Below are positions 7,850 to 15,248 of a stretch of DNA of 64,000 nucleotides, one piece after another; within the stretch, counting starts at the first letter, position 1; each line of letters starts with the position of its first letter. Below the pieces are notes generated by a model. It was not told the origin of the DNA and searched no databases. It saw only the letters and a list, made by a program, of their open reading frames with translations. The stretch comes from Balneola sp. (lineage in GTDB: Bacteria > Bacteroidota > Rhodothermia > Balneolales > Balneolaceae), in NCBI GenBank assembly GCA_017643645.1, contig JAEPNB010000010.1, positions 1 to 64,000 on the forward strand, read 5' to 3'. The position numbers and the translations under genes are program-made.

Positions 7850-9457
7850 ATGATTCAGCACACTAAAAACAAAGGTATTTTTTTGATTATAAGCGGACAG
7901 AATAACAACACTACCGTTCCTATTAAACGATTAGCTGCAATTGATCTGGGAACTAACTCCTTCCATGCTGTTATTGTAGACTTGTATTCTGACGGAAGCT
8001 TCAGAAAGATTGAAGATTTTAAGGAAATGGTGCAGCTTGCAAAAGGTGGATTGGGTACACGCTTAGCTGAAGGAGCTTATTCACGAGGCATGAAAGCCCT
8101 CAAAAACATCAAAGTTTTATGTGACAGCCATAACGTAGAACATATTCTGGCGTATGCCACCAGCGCTATACGGGAATCTGAAAATGGCGGGGAATTTATT
8201 CAGGACAGCATCGATCGTTTTGACATAAAGATAAATGCTATTCCGGGATCAGTTGAAGCTGAATTGATTGGTTATGCTGTTCAGCACGGAGTTCGATTGG
8301 GTAACAATCCTGTTTTAATGGTTGATATAGGTGGTGGAAGCGTTGAGTTTATTCTCGGAAATGCTAAAGAATTCCATTTTCTGACCAGTAAAAAGATCGG
8401 GGTTTCCAGAATGACCGATATTTTTAAACCATCCGATCCAATTACAGCTACAGAAATTGAGAAACTGGAGGCTCACTATCGGGAACAGACTTCACAACTT
8501 GCCAATGCCCTTCAAATAAACAGAACTAACAAGATCATCGGTTCATCCGGAACCATGCAAAATATTGCAGCTATGATCGCTGCCCGAAAAGGCCTTCCGG
8601 TAGATGTTACGCTCAATGAAATGGAATATACTGCCAAAGATTTTTTCTCTTTTTATAAGGATTTCATCAAACTGAACCGAACCGAGCGAAAAAAAATAAA
8701 AGGCCTGGATGCTAAGCGTATAGATTTCATCAACACAGGAGTGGTTCTGGTTAATTATCTGCTTCGGGAATATGGAATCAAGAAAGTTAAAATTTCTACT
8801 CAGGCTCTTCGTGAAGGAATTATCATTCGTTATCTGAAAAAAGATATGATCGGATTACCCTGGTCAGGATCCATGTCTGACCCCAGACGCAGAAGTGTGT
8901 TTGAACTGCTGAGAAAATGTGACTGGCATGAAGCTCACTCGACTCACGTCGCTAATATGGCTTTGAAAATATTTGATGTGTTGAAAGACGAACTAAAACT
9001 GGAAACACCAGATAAAGAACTGCTTGAATATGCGAGCTATCTCCATGATATCGGTTATTATATTTCGCATTCAAAGCACCATAAGCACGCACTTTATATT
9101 ATCAGAAACTCAACGCTCAAAGGCTTTCGTGAAGAAGAAATTGAAGTTATCGCAAATGTAGCAAGATATCATCGTCGGTCCACTCCTAAAAAGCGACATG
9201 GAGAATACTGGAAACTGGCGCCGGCTGTCCGTAAAAGAATTAAGAAGCTTTCGGGCATTTTAAGAGTTGCTGACGGTCTCGACCGGAGTCACTATCAGAA
9301 TGTTCAGGAATTAGATATAGACTCTACTGACAAAGAGATCACTTTCAAAATAAAAGTACAGGCAGACCCTCAATTGGAAATTTGGGGAGCTCAGAGAAAG
9401 GCACATCTACTCAGAGAAGTCACCGGAAAGAAGATTAGTTTTTCAGTTGTCAATTAA
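7850..9457 (+). CDS. Ppx/GppA family phosphatase with C-terminal HD domain
   Basis: An exopolyphosphatase / guanosine pentaphosphate phosphatase family enzyme, acting on inorganic polyphosphate or pppGpp in the cytosol. The actin-like ATPase fold is marked by AAIDLGTNSFHAVIVD near the N-terminus and MVDIGGGSVEF further on; the C-terminal part has an HD motif (YASYLHDIGYY) followed by a helical domain. Total length fits full-length Ppx/GppA (about 500-540). The frame is open to ATG 7772, but this would add a 26-residue stretch unlike the family; ATG 7850 is preferred, and even that leaves about 22 residues before the conserved strand. It is divergent from the tetR gene and ends at a hairpin convergent with the M28 gene. 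Polyphosphatase versus pppGpp activity cannot be told. Confidence 0.9.
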   Translation: MIQHTKNKGIFLIISGQNNNTTVPIKRLAAIDLGTNSFHAVIVDLYSDGSFRKIEDFKEMVQLAKGGLGTRLAEGAYSRGMKALKNIKVLCDSHNVEHILAYATSAIRESENGGEFIQDSIDRFDIKINAIPGSVEAELIGYAVQHGVRLGNNPVLMVDIGGGSVEFILGNAKEFHFLTSKKIGVSRMTDIFKPSDPITATEIEKLEAHYREQTSQLANALQINRTNKIIGSSGTMQNIAAMIAARKGLPVDVTLNEMEYTAKDFFSFYKDFIKLNRTERKKIKGLDAKRIDFINTGVVLVNYLLREYGIKKVKISTQALREGIIIRYLKKDMIGLPWSGSMSDPRRRSVFELLRKCDWHEAHSTHVANMALKIFDVLKDELKLETPDKELLEYASYLHDIGYYISHSKHHKHALYIIRNSTLKGFREEEIEVIANVARYHRRSTPKKRHGEYWKLAPAVRKRIKKLSGILRVADGLDRSHYQNVQELDIDSTDKEITFKIKVQADPQLEIWGAQRKAHLLREVTGKKISFSVVN

Positions 9458-9463
9458 GAATTA

Positions 9464-9504
9464 TTCAATGATCAATGTTTGATCACTCAACATTGATCAT
9501 TGAA
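9464..9504. terminator. Perfect 16-base hairpin between convergent genes
   Basis: Arms ttcaatgatcaatgtt (9464-9479) and aacattgatcattgaa (9489-9504) with a 9-base loop. There is no long T-run, so it is a hairpin that may end or protect both convergent transcripts (ppx/gppA and M28) rather than a classic terminator. It shares the CAATATTG/CATTGA-rich vocabulary of other intergenic linkers in the window. Confidence 0.5.
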
Positions 9505-9527
9505 CATTGTTGCATTCTTAATTTCAA

Positions 9528-10901
9528 TTATTCCCCAAAAGAGCCTGCTGCACCCGGAAAAACTACCGGACTTTCAAATCCTTCTTTGGAAACTGAAGCC
9601 ACTCCGAATAAATAATTATCGATCACAACATTTTCAAGAGTATGCTCAGTAGTACCTGCAGGAACAAACTCGCTTTTTTCCCATTGATTGGAATCTGTAA
9701 GTCTCCAGTAGATCTTATAACCAGCTAATTGTGGGTTTTGCTCATCATTAAGAGCTTCCCATTTTAATGTTGTACTTGGTCGCACCGCTCCCTGAATCTG
9801 AACATTAACCGGAGGATTCGGTGCCCAAGCCATACTTGCCATGGTTACTGCATTTAGTCCCGTTAACTTAGCCGCGTAATCGAAATCCACACCATCAATA
9901 GTGTCGCCGTACTTAATTCCATCCTCAGTTCTTAAGTCTTGATGTTGCATTACATAATTTTCATTGGTTTCCATGATTCTAACTCCCGGAAATCCAACAG
10001 CGTTAAACGGGCGATGGTGACCACCTCTTCCAAAACGATCTAATCGATAGATCATCATTACATCTAAATTAGTGATATACATATCTGCCATTTTATCGAC
10101 GTATCGGGCAACATTTCTTGAAGGAGAATCCACTTCACCACCGGTAAACCTTCGAACTCTGGCCTCTTGTTCTGTTTCAACAGCTCGTGTTCCTTCTGAA
10201 AATACCCGGGCTGTAGTGTTATTGATTACACCGTTAATTCCTTTAATATTCCCAATCATATCATTATTAAGAACAGCCTTTATTCTCCATCCTTTTTCCA
10301 GTGCATAATCCGCTAAAATCTGACCTCCAAAAAGTCCCTGCTCCTCTCCCGACAAGCCTACATACATTATAGATCCCGGAAACTCATACTTAGTTAATAC
10401 ACGAGCCGACTCAATTACTCCTGCCATACCCGAAGCATTGTCATTGGCGCCGGGAGAATCGGAAACACCATCTAATGGATCTGAAACTCTGGAATCAATA
10501 TCTCCACTCATCATCACAAATCTATTTGGATCTGCTGTTCCTCTCTGAATCGCAACAACGTTTACAATATTAACCGGATCAGGAATTCTTCTTTGGCCTG
10601 ATATCACATCGCTCACATAAAAAACTTCGAGGCAACCACCACAATCTGCAGAAATACGCTCAAACTCAGCTTTGATCCATCTTCTCGCTGCACCAATTCC
10701 TCTTGTGCTTGAAACAGTATCAGAAAGTGTATGTCTAGTCCCAAAATCTACCAATGTTTGAATATCTCTTTCAATCCGTTCAGCTGATGGGGCCGCTCCA
10801 ATCTTATGAAGCTCGTCTGGTGTTACAGACTGAGAAATTGCAAGATCAGCGAAAAAAAAGAATACTGCGCAAAAAAGGATCAGATGTTTAAGTGATTTCA
10901 T
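9528..10901 (-). CDS. Secreted M28-family zinc peptidase with C-terminal FN3-like domain
   Basis: A 457-residue protein with a signal peptide (cleavage near AIS-Q, residue 23-24), so exported. The M28 aminopeptidase-like core has GANDNASG (bridging zinc ligand Asp near residue 152), SGEEQGLFGG (catalytic Glu pair near residue 185) and a C-terminal helix typical of the fold. At the first zinc-ligand position, where M28 enzymes usually have His in a G-H-x-D-S context, this protein reads SGDIDS, i.e. Asp instead of His; I recall this variant in other bacterial homologues, so it is probably a subfamily trait. Residues about 363-450 form a fibronectin type III-like domain (TLKWEAL..AGYKIYWR..). 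Six bases after the small membrane protein gene upstream, so likely co-transcribed. Confidence 0.88.
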   Translation of the reverse strand: MKSLKHLILFCAVFFFFADLAISQSVTPDELHKIGAAPSAERIERDIQTLVDFGTRHTLSDTVSSTRGIGAARRWIKAEFERISADCGGCLEVFYVSDVISGQRRIPDPVNIVNVVAIQRGTADPNRFVMMSGDIDSRVSDPLDGVSDSPGANDNASGMAGVIESARVLTKYEFPGSIMYVGLSGEEQGLFGGQILADYALEKGWRIKAVLNNDMIGNIKGINGVINNTTARVFSEGTRAVETEQEARVRRFTGGEVDSPSRNVARYVDKMADMYITNLDVMMIYRLDRFGRGGHHRPFNAVGFPGVRIMETNENYVMQHQDLRTEDGIKYGDTIDGVDFDYAAKLTGLNAVTMASMAWAPNPPVNVQIQGAVRPSTTLKWEALNDEQNPQLAGYKIYWRLTDSNQWEKSEFVPAGTTEHTLENVVIDNYLFGVASVSKEGFESPVVFPGAAGSFGE

Positions 10902-10906
10902 AAGAG

Positions 10907-11377
10907 TTAGTTTTTAGTTGAATTTTCGTCCTCATCTTGAGGAGGATCGCTATGCAAGCGTTTGTCTTGCTCAAAGTAGGCTTTAAGGTTTTCCTGAAAT
11001 TTGATTTGTGCTTTTAATCCCATCCTATGGCCAAAAAAAGCGCCCGTACCAACTGCTACTAAAAGCATAGGCACATAGATTGCCGGTGAAGTTGCGGTTC
11101 CATCCTGATAAATATTTACCCAAACAGCAGGAGGAATTAAAGTAAAGATCGCAAATACATACGGCGCCACGGTAGGGCCTTCCAGACGTCTCATGAATCT
11201 TCTGCTGGTGATAGTCACCATATTCATGTAAATCAAACCGAAAAAGAAAAATAGAATTGTTCCTAAAGTAGTGCCGTCATTCACTTTAGTTAGCAGATCG
11301 GATGTGATCAGCGTAAAAGCACCGGAAATAATGAGGATTCCGGTTACATAAAAAATAAATCTGGGGAGGTTATTCAA
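10907..11377 (-). CDS. Small membrane protein, unknown function
   Basis: A 156-residue protein with four hydrophobic segments (about 7-26, 37-54, 70-88, 100-116) and a charged C-terminal tail from about residue 120 (rich in Lys, Asp, Glu), so probably an inner-membrane protein with a cytosolic tail. The start codon is TTG: the only in-frame stop upstream lies four codons before it and no ATG precedes the first helix. Five bases separate it from the M28 peptidase gene, suggesting one transcript. I do not recognise the family. Confidence 0.75.
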   Translation of the reverse strand: MNNLPRFIFYVTGILIISGAFTLITSDLLTKVNDGTTLGTILFFFFGLIYMNMVTITSRRFMRRLEGPTVAPYVFAIFTLIPPAVWVNIYQDGTATSPAIYVPMLLVAVGTGAFFGHRMGLKAQIKFQENLKAYFEQDKRLHSDPPQDEDENSTKN

Positions 11378-11437
11378 AGCCTGTTGTTAGTTTAGCAGTT
11401 CTTAAAAAAAGAGAGTACAGAATATTGTGCGAAAAAT

Positions 11438-12748
11438 CTATTTTTGGAGCCAGTTTAATGGATTTTGATAATCTTTGTGACGAACCACAAATAAAAGGTT
11501 TTCTCCCAGCGGAGACTGAGCAACTCCTGATAGTCCGATTTGATCACCGGCATTTAATACCTGGTTTTTTTGCACGTCTATTCTGCTAAGATTACCATAA
11601 GCGGTGTAATAAGAACCATGTTTAACGAAAACAACATCACCAAAACCGCTAATAGGCGATATTTGAGAGACATACCCGTCCGATACCACCTTTACCGAAG
11701 CAGCCGGATCCGTAACAATATTAATCCCGAGATATTCCGTCACAGTTCCATAAACCGGATTTCTGGTTCTTCCAAAATTCTTAGATACTGTTTTACTATT
11801 CACCGGCCAGGGTAAAACACCTTTCGAAGCAGCAAAAACGCGCTCATTATCCAACAACATTTCATTGCTGACTGCCGCATCGCGAACCAGTGATTTAGAA
11901 TACTTAGCAACCTCACGATTACGGGTACTTTCATCTGCAATTTCCCGTGCTCTCGCCAATTTTATCAAGCGCTCATTTTCCAATTCCTGAATTCTTTCTG
12001 CTTCAGCAATTAAATCCGTGAATGCATTTTGCAGAGCTTCTTTTTGTTCCCTGCTCTTTGTTAATTCAGCAACTAAGTCTGACCGTTGACTTCGAATAGT
12101 TTCTACTGTTTGTTTTTGTTGAGACCTTTGCCCATTAAGAATTTCTTTTTCACTTTGAATTTCCTGAAGTACAACCTGGTTACGATTCAGGCTTTGCCGA
12201 AGATCTATCTGAATCTGATCAAGCTCGTTCTTTCTTCTTCGTATTTGCTGGGCTTGCTTAGCTTTTTGCTCTTCGAATTTTTTTAAATACTGCGCCCTGA
12301 TCAACATTTGATTAAAAGACCCCGAGGTAAGTAACAACTCCAGATTAGAGGCTCTACTGTTTTTATAAGCGAACAACAATATCTTTTTATAATTGTCAAT
12401 CAGCACTTTTAGTTCTTCCTGACGAACTCCAATTTCCTGCTCAGTTAAATTTATTTCTTCCTGAATTTGCTGTTGTTCTTTAGTCAGGCTTTCAATTTTG
12501 TCATCCTGTAAAGCTATCAGCCCATTCAAACTTTCATATTGCTTATAGGACTTATTGAACTTTGCTTCTGCTTCCGCAACTCTTTTTTGATACGATTTTA
12601 TCCTGGCATCCAAAACATTTATCTCTGCTCTGGTATTATTCTGCTTACTCAGAATATCCTTTCGTTTTTCTTCATAGGTTTGACCGGAAACGGAAACTGC
12701 TCCTGTTGTAAGAAGTACGGTTATCAGTATTAGAATTCTTGATCTCAT
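11438..12748 (-). CDS. EnvC-like murein hydrolase activator with degenerate LytM domain
   Basis: A 436-residue exported protein: signal peptide at the N-terminus, long coiled coil (about 25-290), then a LytM/M23 domain (about 320-430). The catalytic residues of active M23 peptidases are absent: the usual H..G-x-D motif reads LGINI and the usual H-x-H region reads AYGNL. This degeneracy, together with the coiled coil, matches EnvC/NlpD-type activators of cell-wall amidases rather than a working endopeptidase. The start codon overlaps the DUF4292 stop by four bases (ATGA). The order TPR - DUF4292 - EnvC-like is one I know from Bacteroidota genomes, suggesting a joint envelope role. Confidence 0.9.
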   Translation of the reverse strand: MRSRILILITVLLTTGAVSVSGQTYEEKRKDILSKQNNTRAEINVLDARIKSYQKRVAEAEAKFNKSYKQYESLNGLIALQDDKIESLTKEQQQIQEEINLTEQEIGVRQEELKVLIDNYKKILLFAYKNSRASNLELLLTSGSFNQMLIRAQYLKKFEEQKAKQAQQIRRRKNELDQIQIDLRQSLNRNQVVLQEIQSEKEILNGQRSQQKQTVETIRSQRSDLVAELTKSREQKEALQNAFTDLIAEAERIQELENERLIKLARAREIADESTRNREVAKYSKSLVRDAAVSNEMLLDNERVFAASKGVLPWPVNSKTVSKNFGRTRNPVYGTVTEYLGINIVTDPAASVKVVSDGYVSQISPISGFGDVVFVKHGSYYTAYGNLSRIDVQKNQVLNAGDQIGLSGVAQSPLGENLLFVVRHKDYQNPLNWLQK

Positions 12749-13494
12749 AAGCGCTCAATAACTATTTCATCAGGAATATCAATGTTAAGATCTAGTTTGG
12801 AAGGATTTACTTCAAGTGTACGAATCTGAAAAACTACCTGTGAATTTCTGTCTGCACTTAATATGGTAATTTTTCTTGGCAAAGTGTAGCCTTCAATTTC
12901 TCCATAATTCTCATAAGTCAATGATGAATATGGAAGCCCTGATGACCTCGCCTGTTCTACATAACTTACGGTCCCTGTTTTTTTATCTATACGAGCGATT
13001 CCCTTATTATAGAACCCTAAAATATACTCTTTATCTGATTGAAGAATCTTTTCTACATCTTCGATCTTTATTTTGAAATTCATCAGATCCAACAAATTCA
13101 CAGACGCCAGCTCGTTCAGGTTGGTCATTCTGCCGTCCTGTACAGATACTTTCTGTGCATATTTATCAATCTTGTTATAGATAAGAATGGAATCCTGATC
13201 TACCAACATACTACCACCGGTAATCCCAATTCTGTTTTTAATGGTGAGTAAGCTCAACACAGTATCTGTTTCAAAATCGATAGTAATTCGATCACTGCTT
13301 CCGGGTTCACTAACCAATGCCCTTCCTTTCCCTTTTGCAGAAGAAAGCTCTCCCGTATAGTTTGGAATACTTTCTATAATTCCTTTTAACGGAATTTTCA
13401 CTTCGTACAGATTTTCATCTTTTGCAATCTTCTTTGATGATGTACACGAAATAAACAGCAAGATTACAGCTGCTAAAAAATATTTAGTTGGCAT
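12745..13494 (-). CDS. DUF4292 family lipoprotein
   Basis: A 249-residue lipoprotein from ATG 13494, which directly yields a signal peptide with lipobox LFISC; the frame is open to ATG 13566 but that start overlaps the upstream TPR gene and buries the signal. The body is a beta-rich LolA/LolB-like fold characteristic of DUF4292 (KGRALVSEPGSSDRITIDFE, TGGSMLVDQDSILIYN). It sits between the TPR gene (5-base gap) and the EnvC-like gene (4-base overlap). A role in outer-membrane lipoprotein or envelope assembly is suggested only by fold resemblance and context. Confidence 0.85.
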   Translation of the reverse strand: MPTKYFLAAVILLFISCTSSKKIAKDENLYEVKIPLKGIIESIPNYTGELSSAKGKGRALVSEPGSSDRITIDFETDTVLSLLTIKNRIGITGGSMLVDQDSILIYNKIDKYAQKVSVQDGRMTNLNELASVNLLDLMNFKIKIEDVEKILQSDKEYILGFYNKGIARIDKKTGTVSYVEQARSSGLPYSSLTYENYGEIEGYTLPRKITILSADRNSQVVFQIRTLEVNPSKLDLNIDIPDEIVIERL

Positions 13495-13499
13495 CAGTT

Positions 13500-15191
13500 T
13501 CACTCTTGAATTTTTTCTTTCAGATATGTCAATGACGGGTCTTTTTCCAGTGCTTTTTTCCACCATTTTTTGGCTTCCCCGGCATTATTAAGCTTATCAT
13601 AAACATCACCCAAATGTTCCAGAACTTCTGCACTGGCTTCATCAGTATTCAGATCAATGGACGCTTTTATAAAACGCTTAGCTTTCTCATATTCACCCAA
13701 TTTGTAAAAAACCCACCCCATAGTATCTAAATAAGCAGCATTCTCCGGATCTAATTCTATAGCTTTTAAAGCCAGTTGCTGCGCTTTTTCGAGATTCACT
13801 CCCCGAATCGAAAGATTATAGGCGTAGTTATTCATCGCATTATGATTATCAGGATCATACCTTAACGACAATTCATATACCCTGTCGGCTTCTTCATTAT
13901 TTCCAAGGTTACTTTGTGCGTCGCCTAAAGTTGAATACACAACAGACTTAAATGGTTTTCTGGCGGGTGCTCTTGATGCTCTTTCCAGCCATTTTACAGC
14001 TTCTTCGTTTTCATCACTCAGCAAATATGCCGTTCCAAGAAAAAACTGAATAAAAGAGTCGTCTGGAACGCTCTCATCTGCTTTTATTCCCGCTTCTTTT
14101 GCTTCATTAAGCATGTTTTCACTAAGCAATAGTTGAAGTCTTAACCTCCATGCAATATCATCCTCTGGAAGTAATTCATTCGCTCTTTCTAATTTCTTTA
14201 AAGCTTTTTCTGTTTCTCCAATTTGAGAATAGTACTGACCGGAAAGTGTAAAGGCAGGGCCATATTCAGGAGACGATTCTGTAAAAGTATCAAGAGCCCA
14301 CCCTGTTTCTTTTTTTAATTGCTCATTTAGGGGACTTTCCTGCTGTTGAGTATATATAAACTGAGCTACTCCTAATTTCTCCTCAGGAAGAATTACTTTA
14401 TCCCCTAAAAAAGTGCTGATTAACGCCCCCGCACTATCCCATTTTTGATCTTCAATAAATATTCCTGCAAGATTTATTAAAGATTGCGGGTCTCTGGCAT
14501 TTCGTCTTAATGCTTCATTGAGAACTTTTTTAGCACTGTCATCTTTTCCTGTTCTTGAATAGTATTCACTTAAAAGATTAAGCGTATTCAAATTATCAGG
14601 ATCTGTTTCTCTTAGTAATTCCAGCTGTGTGATGGCTGAATCACGTATTCCCAGCGACTCAAAATTTCTGAATTTCAGCAAGAAAACAGACCTGTTAGGT
14701 CCTGTAAGTTCTAACGCTCTATTCAAAACCTGATTACTTTTCAGATACTCGCCATAATCTTTGTAAGTATCTGCAAGCATAAACAGAGCATCGTAATCAT
14801 TGGGATAAATTTCCAACAATGTATTCAATTCTTCTAAAGTGGCTGTATTCTCTCCGGCGCTTCTGTAAATCTGAGCAAGCTTAAATCTATACCATTTATT
14901 TTTTGGTGATTGTTCAACTGCTTGTTTACCATATAGTGCTGCATTCGGAAGATCATCCATAGCAAAATATGTATCTGCAATGGCATAACTTACTCCAGGC
15001 TCCTCTCCCAACTGATTCCGGGCCTCTACCAGCAATTCCAGCGACTTTTGATATTCTCTGTTTTCAAAAGCTTCTAATCCCTGAACATATGCAATGGTAC
15101 CAGTAACCTGAGATTTTGGCTGTGTTTGAGCATCAACAGAAATTGATATAACAACACTAAATATGATCGATATGTAAAATACTTTTTTCAT
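13500..15191 (-). CDS. Exported tetratricopeptide repeat protein
   Basis: A 563-residue protein with an N-terminal signal peptide (cleavage near SVDAQ, residue 21-22) followed by about a dozen TPR units covering almost the whole length; well-formed examples are ALKAIELDPENAAYLDTMGW and the final AKKWWKKALEKDPS. It is first in the TPR - DUF4292 - EnvC-like operon. TPR arrays bind other proteins, so it is probably a periplasmic scaffold for envelope assembly; the partner is unknown. Confidence 0.9.
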   Translation of the reverse strand: MKKVFYISIIFSVVISISVDAQTQPKSQVTGTIAYVQGLEAFENREYQKSLELLVEARNQLGEEPGVSYAIADTYFAMDDLPNAALYGKQAVEQSPKNKWYRFKLAQIYRSAGENTATLEELNTLLEIYPNDYDALFMLADTYKDYGEYLKSNQVLNRALELTGPNRSVFLLKFRNFESLGIRDSAITQLELLRETDPDNLNTLNLLSEYYSRTGKDDSAKKVLNEALRRNARDPQSLINLAGIFIEDQKWDSAGALISTFLGDKVILPEEKLGVAQFIYTQQQESPLNEQLKKETGWALDTFTESSPEYGPAFTLSGQYYSQIGETEKALKKLERANELLPEDDIAWRLRLQLLLSENMLNEAKEAGIKADESVPDDSFIQFFLGTAYLLSDENEEAVKWLERASRAPARKPFKSVVYSTLGDAQSNLGNNEEADRVYELSLRYDPDNHNAMNNYAYNLSIRGVNLEKAQQLALKAIELDPENAAYLDTMGWVFYKLGEYEKAKRFIKASIDLNTDEASAEVLEHLGDVYDKLNNAGEAKKWWKKALEKDPSLTYLKEKIQE

Positions 15192-15248
15192 CGCTTTCCT
15201 TAACGTGAAGTATAACTGGAAAGTGCGATTTATGCTGTATTGATTACA

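Noticed and set aside
12745-13566. DUF4292 start at ATG 13566
   Set aside because: It would overlap the TPR gene by about 67 bases and bury the lipoprotein signal; ATG 13494 starts directly with it.
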